This document shows, one piece after another, positions 16,666 through 25,066 of a DNA stretch of 64,000 nt (within the stretch, counting starts at the first letter, position 1; every line of letters begins with the position of its first letter). The DNA comes from Xiamenia xianingshaonis. GTDB lineage: Bacteria; Actinomycetota; Coriobacteriia; Coriobacteriales; Eggerthellaceae. The translations under genes and the position numbers were made by a program. Location of the stretch: positions 806,001 to 870,000 of the forward strand of contig NZ_CP072829.1 of the NCBI RefSeq assembly GCF_017945865.1, given 5' to 3'. Under the pieces are notes generated by a model, which was given only the letters and a program-made list of their open reading frames with translations, searched no databases and was not told the origin of the DNA.

Positions 16666-17739
16666 ATGGCAGAAAACGGCTCCGCTCCCAGCGTGTCGCT
16701 GCTGGTGCCCGTCTACAACGTGGAGCGGTATCTGGCGGAATGCCTTGACTCCGTCGTTGCACAGACGTTTGGGGATTTCGAGGTCGTGTGCGTGAACGAC
16801 GGCTCGACCGACGGCTCGCGCGACATCATCGAGCGCTATCTGGCCGATCCGCGCTTCCGCGTGATCGACAAGGCGAACTCGGGCTACGGCGCCTCCATGA
16901 ACCGGGGTCTTCGCGAGGCGCGGGGGAAATACGTCGCCATTCTGGAGTCGGACGACTTCATGGAGCCAGGCGCGCTCGAGCGGCTGGTCGGCGTGGCTGA
17001 GGACGCCGGCGCGCAGGTGGTGAAGGCGCGTTTTTGGTTCTACTGGTCGGCGCCTGCCCCGCGCAACGAGCCGTACCGATTCTACGGCGACGTGACGTGC
17101 GGCCGCCCGTTCTGCCCGATGGACGACGAAGCCATCTTCCATGAGAAGCCCTCCATTTGGTCGGCGCTGTATCGGCGCGACTTTCTGGAAGCCAACGACA
17201 TTCGCTTTCTCGAGACGCCGGGCGCATCGTACCAAGACGCGTCGTTCAACTTCAAGGCGTGGGCGTGTGCCGACCGCGTCGTGGTGCTTGACGAGGAATT
17301 CGTGCACTATCGCCAGGACAACGAGGCGTCTTCGGTCAACTCGCCGGCGAAGGTGTATTGCGTGTGCGACGAATACGCCGAGATGGAGGCGTTTGCCCGT
17401 CGCCTGCCCGCGCGTCGCGACGCGCTTCGCGGCATTCTGACGCGCATGCGCTACGACTCCTACGTGTGGAACATCGAGCGGCTGTCCCTCGATTTGGGCC
17501 GGCAGTTCGTCTTTCGCATGGCCGAGGACTTTGCGCCGCTTGTGGAAGACGACGTGGCCATGGCGCGGCTCGAGCCGTGGCGTGCCGAGCGTGCGCGCGC
17601 CGTCGTGAGGAACCCGCTGCTGTTCTTCGCGCAGCAAACGTGCCGGGACGACTGGTCGTTCGTGCGGAAGATGCGCCACTACCTGCGCGTCGGGGGGCCG
17701 TCTTTGCTGGTCGGCGCCGTGCGCGAGCGGCTGCGCTAG
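16666..17739 (+). CDS. Family 2 glycosyltransferase
   Basis: 357 aa. It has VSLLVPVYNVERYLAECLDS, VVCVNDGSTDGS, the NSGYGASMNRGL loop and ILESDDFM (DXD equivalent SDD). The C-terminal 130 residues are helical and basic. AAAGGAG precedes the ATG. It is followed nine bases later by another GT2 gene. Together with the two minus-strand GT2 genes it brings four glycosyltransferases around two LCP proteins, indicating a surface-glycan locus; the polymer is unknown. Confidence 0.9.
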   Translation: MAENGSAPSVSLLVPVYNVERYLAECLDSVVAQTFGDFEVVCVNDGSTDGSRDIIERYLADPRFRVIDKANSGYGASMNRGLREARGKYVAILESDDFMEPGALERLVGVAEDAGAQVVKARFWFYWSAPAPRNEPYRFYGDVTCGRPFCPMDDEAIFHEKPSIWSALYRRDFLEANDIRFLETPGASYQDASFNFKAWACADRVVVLDEEFVHYRQDNEASSVNSPAKVYCVCDEYAEMEAFARRLPARRDALRGILTRMRYDSYVWNIERLSLDLGRQFVFRMAEDFAPLVEDDVAMARLEPWRAERARAVVRNPLLFFAQQTCRDDWSFVRKMRHYLRVGGPSLLVGAVRERLR

Positions 17740-17748
17740 GAGGCGGCC

Positions 17749-18807
17749 ATGGCGTGCGTGTCCGTCGTCGTGCCGGTGTACAACATCCGCGCGTTCGTGG
17801 GGGAGTGCTTGGAGTCGATCGCGTCGCAGACGCTTGCAGGCGTGGAGATCGTCTGCGTCGACGACGGCTCGACCGACGGCAGCGCCGAGGCGCTTGACGA
17901 GGCGGCGCGGCTCGATGGGCGCATTCGTGTGATCCACCAGGAAAACGGCGGGCTGTCGCACGCCCGCAACGTCGGCATCGAGGCTGCGGGCGCTCCTATC
18001 GTCATGTTCGTCGACGGCGACGACATGCTGGCGCCCAACGCCTGCGAGACGGTCGTGCGCGCCTTTGAGGAAGGCGGCGTGGACCTGCTCACCTTCGCCG
18101 CCGCGTCGTTTCCGGCGGGCAGCGCCCCCCGCTATCAAGAAGAAAACCTCCACCCGAGCCCGGCCCGCTACGACGGCGCCGCCTTCGATGCGCTCTACCA
18201 GCCGGGATGCCGCCCGTTCGTGTGGCGCAGCGCCTTTTCGCGGGATTTTCTGACCGATGCCGGCCTGCGCTTTCGTGAAGACCTGGCGTTCGGCGAAGAC
18301 CAGGCGTTTTACTTCGAAGCCTACCCGCTGTCGCGACGGACGGTCGTGATCGCCGACGAGCTGTACCGCTACCGCCAGGGACGGGCCGGCTCGCTCATGG
18401 CGGAAAGCCGCGCTCAGGCGAACAGACGCGTGCTCGACCACATCGCCATCGTGCGGGCGATCTTCGAGACGTGGGCGGCGCGCGGGTGGCTTGTCGGCCA
18501 TGGGGCGCGGATGCTCGACTGGTGCCTTGATTTCGTCGGCCCCGACCTGCTTGAGCTGCCCGCTGCCAAAAGGGAAGAGGCGCACCGGCGCTGGCGACAG
18601 GCCGTCGGGCCGCATGTCGGCGCAGTCGCCGTCGGCGAGATGGAGCCGGGGTCTCAGGCGCTGCTTGTGCGGCTGCTCAACGAGGCGTCCCTGACGGACG
18701 ACGAGGCACGGCGCGTGAAGTGGAGCTACTTCCGCTACCGCAAGGGGCTGAAATTCTGCGCGCGCAAGCTTCTGGGCTTCGACCGGCGTGCCAAGAAGGC
18801 TCGATAG
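17749..18807 (+). CDS. Family 2 glycosyltransferase
   Basis: 352 aa. It has CVSVVVPVYNIRAFVGECLESI, VCVDDGSTDGSAE, NGGLSHARNVG and MFVDGDDML (DXD). GEDQAFYFEAYPLSRRTV resembles the acceptor-site region of the GT2 at 11995, suggesting these two are paralogues across the divergent locus. AGGAGG is 4-5 nt upstream of the ATG. It is the last gene of the block; the space before the convergent symporter gene holds hairpins rather than genes. Confidence 0.9.
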   Translation: MACVSVVVPVYNIRAFVGECLESIASQTLAGVEIVCVDDGSTDGSAEALDEAARLDGRIRVIHQENGGLSHARNVGIEAAGAPIVMFVDGDDMLAPNACETVVRAFEEGGVDLLTFAAASFPAGSAPRYQEENLHPSPARYDGAAFDALYQPGCRPFVWRSAFSRDFLTDAGLRFREDLAFGEDQAFYFEAYPLSRRTVVIADELYRYRQGRAGSLMAESRAQANRRVLDHIAIVRAIFETWAARGWLVGHGARMLDWCLDFVGPDLLELPAAKREEAHRRWRQAVGPHVGAVAVGEMEPGSQALLVRLLNEASLTDDEARRVKWSYFRYRKGLKFCARKLLGFDRRAKKAR

Positions 18808-18820
18808 GCCGCAAGGAAAT

Positions 18821-18836
18821 TTGTGCGCCTGCACAA
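18821..18836. promoter_or_regulatory. TTGTGC-N4-GCACAA dyad, copy 2
   Basis: Exact second copy of the 16-bp dyad at 11053-11068, 13 nt after the stop of the last glycosyltransferase. A half-site-like CTGCACAAA follows about 15 nt later. Confidence 0.35.
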
Positions 18837-18897
18837 CGGTTTGTTCGAAGCGTCTGCGATTACCGTAACCTGCACAAACTGCGCGTCGGGGCTTCCA

Positions 18898-18966
18898 GGC
18901 GGCCCCGAAGGCCAGCTGGCGGCTCTAGGGGCTTCAGCTGGCCTTGCTTGTGCGCCGGGGCCGCCA
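18898..18966. terminator. Nested long hairpin between convergent genes
   Basis: GGCGGCCCC and GGGGCCGCC (outer arms) enclose GGCCAGCTG and CAGCTGGCC (inner arms), giving a two-tier stem between the converging glycosyltransferase and symporter genes. There is no long T tract on either strand, so it may act as a transcription barrier or RNA stabiliser rather than a classical terminator. Confidence 0.4.
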
Positions 18967-18989
18967 GGACCCCGGCGCGGCGTGCGGCT

Positions 18990-20354
18990 TTATTCGTCAG
19001 GACTGACGACGACGCGCTTCTCGTCGATCTCCAGCCCGGCTTCAGGGTCGTTGAACACGGCCAGGTCCATTTCCCCGGCCTGCTTCGCCACGATGGCCGA
19101 CACCACGGCGTCGCCGGTGATGTTGACGGCGGTGCGGCACATGTCCACGATGCGGTCGATGCCCATGATAAGCGCGATGCCCTCAAGCGGCAGCCCGATG
19201 GAGTTGAAGATCATCGACAGCATGACGAGCGCCGCCGAAGGGACGCCGGCCGTGCCGATGGAGGCGAGCGTGGCCGTGGCGATGATGGTCGCGTATTCCA
19301 TGGGCCCGAGCTCCACGCCGAACAGCTGCGCCGTGAAGATGACCGCCACGCCCTGCATGATGGAGGTGCCGTCCATGTTCACCGTGGCTCCGAACGGGAT
19401 GGTGAACGAAGAGATGCGCCTGCTCACGCCCATCTTCGACTCCAGCGTGTCGATGTTGAGCGGGATGGTGGCGTTGGACGAGGCCGTGGAGAACGCGAAC
19501 GCGAACACCGGCACGAACTTCTTGAGGAAGGTGATGGGGTTCACGCGCGCGAACACCCACAAAAGCACCATGTAGGTGATGAACAGCTGGCAGGCAAGCG
19601 CCAACACGACGGCGATGATGTATTTCAACATAGGTAAGAGCACGTCAAGTCCGATGTTGGCGAACGTGCGGGCGAGCAGGCAGAACACGCCGATCGGGGC
19701 CGCGCGCATGACGAGCGAGGTCATCTCCATCATGATGTCGTTGAACTGGGCGAAGAAGCTGTGCACCGTTTCGACTCGCTTGCCGAGGATGGCAAGCACC
19801 ACGCCGATGAACAGGGCAAAGAAGATGATGGCGAGCATGTCTCCGTTTGCCAGCGCTCCGATGGGGTTTTTCGGGATGATGCCCAGGAGCACTTCGGTCA
19901 CGCTGGTGTCGGCGGCGGTGTCAAGCGTGGAGGTGTCCGACTCCACCATCGCCGACATGTCGACGCCCAAGCCGGGATTGATGAGATTGCCGATGCAAAG
20001 TGCAATACAAATGGCGACAAGCGTGGTGCACAGGTAGAACACGAGCGTCTTGACGCCCACGCTGCCGAGCGTCTTCACGTCGATGGCCGAGGCGCCGCAC
20101 ACGATGGAGCAGAACACGAGCGGCACGACGAGCATCTGCATGAGGCGGATGAAGCCTTGGCCCACCACGTAGAAAATGCCGTTCACGAACACGTCGTCGC
20201 GTATGGTGCCTGCGGGCACCAGGTAGTAGAACACGACGCCGCAGACGATGCCGAGCACGAGCGCCAGCAGGATCTGCGCCGTGAGCCCGAGCTTTTTGCG
20301 CGAGGCGGGAGCCGATCCGGGCGGGGTGGTTTGGCGCATCTTGGAAAGTTCCAT
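18990..20354 (-). CDS. Dicarboxylate/amino acid:cation symporter (DAACS family)
   Basis: 454 aa membrane protein with the glutamate/dicarboxylate symporter fold. About eight hydrophobic segments are visible, plus the signature hairpin region (FSTASSNATIPLNI), the NMDGT motif (GATVNMDGTSIMQG), ASIGTAGVP and the Asp/Arg-rich IDRIVDMCRTAVNITGDA of TM8. Such carriers import C4-dicarboxylates or acidic/neutral amino acids with Na+ or H+. The Arg in DMCRTAVN hints at an acidic substrate. AAGGAGG precedes the ATG. It lies 12 nt downstream of the RmlD-like gene, so the two are probably co-transcribed. Confidence 0.92.
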   Translation of the reverse strand: MELSKMRQTTPPGSAPASRKKLGLTAQILLALVLGIVCGVVFYYLVPAGTIRDDVFVNGIFYVVGQGFIRLMQMLVVPLVFCSIVCGASAIDVKTLGSVGVKTLVFYLCTTLVAICIALCIGNLINPGLGVDMSAMVESDTSTLDTAADTSVTEVLLGIIPKNPIGALANGDMLAIIFFALFIGVVLAILGKRVETVHSFFAQFNDIMMEMTSLVMRAAPIGVFCLLARTFANIGLDVLLPMLKYIIAVVLALACQLFITYMVLLWVFARVNPITFLKKFVPVFAFAFSTASSNATIPLNIDTLESKMGVSRRISSFTIPFGATVNMDGTSIMQGVAVIFTAQLFGVELGPMEYATIIATATLASIGTAGVPSAALVMLSMIFNSIGLPLEGIALIMGIDRIVDMCRTAVNITGDAVVSAIVAKQAGEMDLAVFNDPEAGLEIDEKRVVVSPDE

Positions 20355-20366
20355 GAAGAGGCCTCC

Positions 20367-21221
20367 TTACGCTTCGACGTGTGCCATGAGGCTGATGTAT
20401 TCCTGCAGGTCATCTTCCCATTTCGGCATCTTGTGCACGCCGGTCATCTTGAGCATCATGTTGTCGAGCGCAAGCGTGTAGGCGTCTTCAGGCTCGTAGG
20501 TGGGCACGATCATGTCGGTGGGAAGGCCGGCGTCGCGCAGCACCCGTATGGCGAACTCGAAACGGCTGCACACGCCTTTGTTCGCGGCGTGGAAGATGCC
20601 GAACTCGTCGGCCTCGATGAGCGTGAGGATGCAGCGGGCGAGCGCAAGTGCCGACGTGGGCGTGGAGAACTGGTTCGCCGGCACCTCGAGGGGTTCGCCC
20701 GTGCGCCCGGCTTGCAGGATGTTGGCGAAGATGTGCTCGCTGATGTCGGCATACACCCAGCTTGACCGCACGATGACGTGCAAAGGGTTCAAGTCGCGGA
20801 TGAACGCTTCGCCGGCCAGCTTCGACTTGCCGTACACGGTGGTGGGATGCGGCGTGTCGAACTCGTCGTAGTAGACGTTGCGCCGGCCCGAGAACACCGC
20901 GTCGGTGGACAGCTGCACGACGCGCGAGTTGATGGACTGGGCCGCCGCCGCCACGTTGCGGGCGCCCAGCGCGTTTGCGCGGAAGGCCTCGGTGGGATGG
21001 GCCTCGCACCAGGCGCGGTCGGTCACGCCGGCGCAGTTGACGATGATGTCGGGGCGGTTGAGCGCGACGAAGTGGCTGACCGCCTCGTAGTCGGCGATGT
21101 CGACTTCGGTGTCGGTGGCCAGCACGGCGTAGCGGCCGTGGTCCAAGATGCCGTCGATGGCGCGCCCCAGGCGTCCTTTCGCGCCGGTGATCCAGATGAC
21201 TTGTTGGGCTCCGATGCGCAT
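20367..21221 (-). CDS. SDR-family sugar nucleotide reductase, RmlD-like
   Basis: 284 aa. It has the N-terminal GXXGXXG nucleotide site (GAKGRLGRAI), D-I-A-D-Y, VNCAGVTD, LSTDAVFSG and the catalytic YGKSKLAGE (Y-X3-K), as in dTDP-4-dehydrorhamnose reductase. It would provide NDP-sugar precursors for the nearby glycosyltransferases, but no rmlA/B/C genes are here, so a different NDP-keto sugar is possible. The frame extends upstream to 21482; the ATG at 21221 has GAAAGGAG before it and starts with the expected beta strand. Confidence 0.82.
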   Translation of the reverse strand: MRIGAQQVIWITGAKGRLGRAIDGILDHGRYAVLATDTEVDIADYEAVSHFVALNRPDIIVNCAGVTDRAWCEAHPTEAFRANALGARNVAAAAQSINSRVVQLSTDAVFSGRRNVYYDEFDTPHPTTVYGKSKLAGEAFIRDLNPLHVIVRSSWVYADISEHIFANILQAGRTGEPLEVPANQFSTPTSALALARCILTLIEADEFGIFHAANKGVCSRFEFAIRVLRDAGLPTDMIVPTYEPEDAYTLALDNMMLKMTGVHKMPKWEDDLQEYISLMAHVEA

Positions 21222-21514
21222 GTGCGGCTCCTTTCTGCGGCAGTGCGCCGCGAAGGAAACGAAAAGGATGTACTGCGGCCCCCATGGTAACGGATGCCGG
21301 GCCTTTTCTCGCTGGAAAGCATCTCTGTTGCAGCAGCATCGGCGACGGAAGCGCGCATGTGTCGGCGCTGTCGGCTCCGTTTGCGGCCGTGCGCCAAAAT
21401 TCGGCCCGTCTGTAACACTGTGGCAATATCGGCTCGCTATAGTATGAAGCTCACGCTTGTACGACACGAGGCGCATGAGCAAGCTTGCGCCGGCATGAAA
21501 GGAGGCCCGCGTTC

Positions 21515-22096
21515 ATGGAGCCGAACATCAAAGAGGTGGCGGGCCGCATCCAGGCCCTTCGCGAGGACATGGACATCACCATGCAGGAAATGGCCGACGC
21601 CACGGGGCGTTCCGTCGCTGAATACGCCGCCCAGGAATCGGGCGAGCAGGATCTGTCGTTCACGTTTCTGTTCAAGTGCGCCCAGCGCTTGGGCGTCGAC
21701 GTCATTGAGCTTCTGACCGGCGAAAACCCGCATCTGACGGGGTATTCGCTCGTGCGCGCCCCAGACGGGCTTTCCATCAAGCGCCGCGCGGGCTTCGAAT
21801 ATCTGCACAAGGCGCCGCACTTCCGCCACAAACTGGCCGAGCCGTTTTTGGTCACGGCGCCGTATCTGGAAGAAGAGCAGGACAAGCCCATCCACTTGTC
21901 TTACCACGCCGGCCAAGAACTCGACTACATCATCTCGGGCAAGCTGCGCTTCGCCTACGAGGGCCACGTCGAAGACCTCGAGGCGGGCGACGTGCTCATG
22001 TACGATTCGGGCCGCGGCCACGGCATGATCGCCATCGATGGCGCGCCGTGCACGTTTTTGGCCGTCGTGATGAAGCCGGAGGGCGACATTATCTAG
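21515..22096 (+). CDS. XRE-cupin transcriptional regulator
   Basis: 193 aa. The N-terminal helix-turn-helix (about residues 7-65, IQALREDMDITMQEMADATG) is followed by a C-terminal cupin domain (HAGQELDYIISGKLRF...EAGDVLMYDSGRGHG). This class usually senses a small metabolite through the cupin and represses a neighbouring catabolic operon. The gene lies just upstream of an acyl-CoA ligase and its architecture is repeated at 27539, on the other side of the oxidoreductase genes. Its stop codon is the first base of a palindromic repeat. Confidence 0.88.
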   Translation: MEPNIKEVAGRIQALREDMDITMQEMADATGRSVAEYAAQESGEQDLSFTFLFKCAQRLGVDVIELLTGENPHLTGYSLVRAPDGLSIKRRAGFEYLHKAPHFRHKLAEPFLVTAPYLEEEQDKPIHLSYHAGQELDYIISGKLRFAYEGHVEDLEAGDVLMYDSGRGHGMIAIDGAPCTFLAVVMKPEGDII

Positions 22097-22163
22097 GGAA
22101 ACGCCGATCAAGGTCGTCTTGTCCTGCGCAGGCAGGGCTGGCGGAATTGATCAGTGTTTCCCT
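22095..22163. repeat. Dispersed palindromic repeat family A, complete inverted copy
   Basis: The arms AGGGAAACGCCGATCA (22095-22110) and TGATCAGTGTTTCCCT (22148-22163) are inverted copies with two mismatches, around a centre containing GGCAGGGCTGGCGGAA. Related units occur at 6495-6572, 33902-33971, 37255-37294 and 41321-41360. It lies in the space after the XRE-cupin gene. Confidence 0.7.
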
Positions 22164-22264
22164 AAGGGCGTTTCGTTCGCGACACGCCCCCGACATATGC
22201 AGTCTCTTATTCTTCATCCGCCTCGCGCGGCAGGCGCCGCGCACTCACGACAAGGAACGAACCC

Positions 22265-24034
22265 ATGCGCAACATCAACCTTCGCTACGTCAAGGAAGCC
22301 TATGACGAGAACGGCGTGCTGACCGATTTCAAGATCGTGTGTCCTGACGATTTCAACTTCGGCTACGACGTGGTTGACGACATCGCCGTGAACGATCCGG
22401 ACCGCCGGGCCATGGTCTGGAGCAACCCGGAAGGCGAAGAGCACGTCTTCACGTTCGCCGATATGAAGACGTGGTCGGACAAGACCGCGAACGTGCTGGC
22501 CGAAGCCGGCATCGGCCGCGGCGACATGGTCATGGTCATCCTGCGCCGCCACTACCAGTTCTGGTTCGTGGCCACCGCGCTCGCGAAGCTCGGCGCCGTC
22601 ATGGTGCCGGCCACGTTCATGCTCAAAGAACACGACATGGAATACCGTTTGAACGGCGCGTCCATCAAGGCGGTCATCGCCACCTCGCTCGGCGACATCG
22701 CCGACGTGACCGACACGGTGGAGGCGAGCTGCCCCACGCTTGAAGTGAAGCTGCTCGTGAACGGCGCGGGCGGAGGGCTGACGCCCGAAGACGAAGACGG
22801 CAACGTCGTGCTGCCGGAAGGCGAGCCTTTGGGCCCTGCGCTGTCCGGCCCGGACGGCGTGTGCGCCGCTTCCGTTGAGCGCGAGGGCTGGATCGACTTC
22901 AACACCGCCGTGCGCAACGCCTCCGACGTCTTCGAGCGCCGCGAGACGCTTGCCGCCGACCCCATGCTCATGTACTTCTCGTCCGGCACGTCGGGCAATC
23001 CTAAAATGGTACTGCATGACTCCCAATATGCGCTCGGACATTTGGTCACGGCGAAGCACTGGCACAACGTTCGCCCTGACGGCCTGCATTTCACCATCGC
23101 CGACACCGGCTGGGGCAAGGCCGTGTGGGGCAAGTACTACGGCCAGTGGCTCATGGAGGCGTGCGTCTACACCTACGACTTCGACCGCTTCCACCCCGAC
23201 GACATTCTGCGCCGCATCGGCCAGTACGGCATCACCACGCTGTGCTGCCCGCCCACGATGTACCGCATGATGATGGGCGCCGACGTGGATTCCTTCGACC
23301 TGTCGTGCCTGGAATACTGCTGCACGGCCGGCGAGGCGCTGAATCCGGATTTGTTCGCGTTCTGGAAGGACCACACGGGGCTTGTCATCTACGAAGGCTT
23401 CGGGCAGACCGAGACGCCGCTCACCATCGGAAACCTGACGAACTCCACGCCGCGCCCCGGTTCGATGGGCAAGCCGGTGCCGCTGTACCACATCGAGCTT
23501 CTGCGCGACGACGGCAGCGTCTGCGCGGTCGGCGAGACGGGCGAGATCTGCATCGACATCTCCGAGAAGGCTCCCGGCATCATGCTGGAGTATTACCGCG
23601 ACCCCGACAAAACCGCCAGCGCCATGTACGACGGCTGGTACCACACCGGCGACACGGCCTGGTTCGACGAGGACGGCTATCTGTGGTACGTGGGCCGCAA
23701 CGACGACGTCATCAAGTCGAGCGGCTACCGCATCGGGCCCTTCGAGATCGAAAGCGTCATGCTGGAGCACGAGGCGGTGCGCGAGGTGGCGGTCACGGCG
23801 GTGCCCGATCCTTTGCGCGGCAAGGCCGTGAAGGCCACCGTCGTGCTGGCAGAGGGCTTCACGGGGTCTGCCGAGCTGACGCGCGAGCTGCAGACGTGGG
23901 TGAAGCGCAAGACGGCGCCGTACAAGTACCCGCGCATCATCGACTACGTCGCCGAGCTGCCCAAGACCGTCAACGGCAAGATCCGCCGCGCCGAGATCCG
24001 CGCAAGCGACGAAGGGAAGGCGAACGAGTCATGA
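22265..24034 (+). CDS. AMP-forming acyl-CoA synthetase
   Basis: 589 aa adenylate-forming ligase. It shows the P-loop-like MYFSSGTSGNPKMVLH near residue 235, YEGFGQTE, the YHTGDTAWFDEDGYLWYVGRNDDVIKSSGYRIGPFEIE hinge region, and the C-terminal catalytic lysine motif (KTVNGKIRR). It activates a carboxylic acid to acyl-AMP then acyl-CoA, or runs backward. The overall pattern is closest to medium-chain/branched-chain acyl-CoA ligases. It overlaps the next gene by four bases and heads the oxidoreductase operon. A paralogue is at 28202. Pairing with a 2-oxoacid:ferredoxin oxidoreductase suggests handling of branched or aromatic acyl-CoA; the substrate is inferred. Confidence 0.9.
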   Translation: MRNINLRYVKEAYDENGVLTDFKIVCPDDFNFGYDVVDDIAVNDPDRRAMVWSNPEGEEHVFTFADMKTWSDKTANVLAEAGIGRGDMVMVILRRHYQFWFVATALAKLGAVMVPATFMLKEHDMEYRLNGASIKAVIATSLGDIADVTDTVEASCPTLEVKLLVNGAGGGLTPEDEDGNVVLPEGEPLGPALSGPDGVCAASVEREGWIDFNTAVRNASDVFERRETLAADPMLMYFSSGTSGNPKMVLHDSQYALGHLVTAKHWHNVRPDGLHFTIADTGWGKAVWGKYYGQWLMEACVYTYDFDRFHPDDILRRIGQYGITTLCCPPTMYRMMMGADVDSFDLSCLEYCCTAGEALNPDLFAFWKDHTGLVIYEGFGQTETPLTIGNLTNSTPRPGSMGKPVPLYHIELLRDDGSVCAVGETGEICIDISEKAPGIMLEYYRDPDKTASAMYDGWYHTGDTAWFDEDGYLWYVGRNDDVIKSSGYRIGPFEIESVMLEHEAVREVAVTAVPDPLRGKAVKATVVLAEGFTGSAELTRELQTWVKRKTAPYKYPRIIDYVAELPKTVNGKIRRAEIRASDEGKANES

Positions 24035-24765
24035 CGGTCTTCGAGACGTTCGACGCCGCAAGCCTGTGCCCCGTCACCATCCTTGTCGGCCATTACGGGA
24101 CCGGCAAGACCAACCTGGCCGTCAACCTGGCGCTTGGGGCTGCGGCCGGCGGGCGGGAAGTCGTCGTGGTCGACCTGGACGTGGTGAACCCGTATTTCCG
24201 GGCAAGCGACTACAAAGAGCTGCTCGAGGGCCACGGCGTGCGCCTGGTGGCGCCGGTGCTCGCGGGCACGACGCTTGACGGCCCGTCGCTTTCCGGCAAG
24301 GTGGCGCCGGCCATCCAGTGGGCGCAAGACGACGTGTTCGGCAACGGCAATGCGCGGCTCGTCATCATCGATGCGGGCGGCGACGACGTGGGCGCCACGG
24401 CGCTCGGCCGGTTTGCGCAGCTTGTGGAGGCGGCCCCGTATTGCCTGTATTATGTGGTGAACCGCAACCGCAACCTCACGCAGACGCCTGGCGAGGCCGT
24501 CGACGTCCTGCGCGAGATCGAGGCGAAGTGCCGCTTGCGGGCAACGGCCGTCGTCAACAACACGCATCTGTCCGACGAGACGGACGAGGCGGTCGTGGCG
24601 GAGGGCCTGCCGTTCGCGCATGCGGTCGCCGACCAATCCGGCCTGGCGGTGGCGTTTTCCACGGCGCCCCAGTCGCTCGTCCAGAAAAGCATGCGCTTTG
24701 AGCAGGGAAGCGGCATCGAAACCGTTTTCGGTGTGCGAAGATACGTTCGTACTCCGTGGGAATAG
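24031..24765 (+). CDS. P-loop ATPase, ParA/MinD-like
   Basis: 244 aa. It has a Walker A variant, GHYGTGKTNLAVNLAL, near residue 19, VVDLDVVNPYFR as switch region and VIIDAGGDD as Walker B. It lacks the deviant KGG signature lysine of MinD. Proteins of this type sit in many ketoisovalerate/2-oxoglutarate ferredoxin oxidoreductase operons of anaerobes with unknown function, possibly metal or cofactor maturation. ATGA overlap with the upstream acyl-CoA ligase shows tight coupling. Confidence 0.75.
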   Translation: MTVFETFDAASLCPVTILVGHYGTGKTNLAVNLALGAAAGGREVVVVDLDVVNPYFRASDYKELLEGHGVRLVAPVLAGTTLDGPSLSGKVAPAIQWAQDDVFGNGNARLVIIDAGGDDVGATALGRFAQLVEAAPYCLYYVVNRNRNLTQTPGEAVDVLREIEAKCRLRATAVVNNTHLSDETDEAVVAEGLPFAHAVADQSGLAVAFSTAPQSLVQKSMRFEQGSGIETVFGVRRYVRTPWE

Positions 24766-24856
24766 CAAAACAGAGGGAAAGCTTGCCGCGCGGCGGGCTT
24801 GACGGCGTTTCAGCCGCCGCCGTCGGCATGCTTCCCGCGACGAGAAAGGGTCCCCT

Positions 24857-25063
24857 ATGGCAAGGGTCGAAGTAGACGACTTTTTCTGCAAAGGGTGCGG
24901 TCTGTGCGTGGACGTGTGCCCTGTGCATATCTTAGAGCTCGACAACGCGGTCATCACGGCGAAGGGCTACCACCCGGCACATTGCATCGACAAGGACCGC
25001 TGCACTGGCTGTGCGTCGTGCGCGCTTATGTGCCCTGACGCGGCCATTACGGTATGGAGGTAG
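24857..25063 (+). CDS. 4Fe-4S dicluster ferredoxin subunit of 2-oxoacid oxidoreductase
   Basis: 68 aa with two CX2CX2CX3C motifs (CKGCGLCVDVCP and CTGCASCALMCP) that bind two [4Fe-4S] clusters. It is the delta/electron-transfer subunit (KorD/VorD type) that passes electrons from the thiamine site to free ferredoxin. Its stop is four bases before the VorB-like gene and its end carries that gene's ribosome site, so it is part of the same operon. Confidence 0.93.
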   Translation: MARVEVDDFFCKGCGLCVDVCPVHILELDNAVITAKGYHPAHCIDKDRCTGCASCALMCPDAAITVWR

Positions 25064-25066
25064 AAC

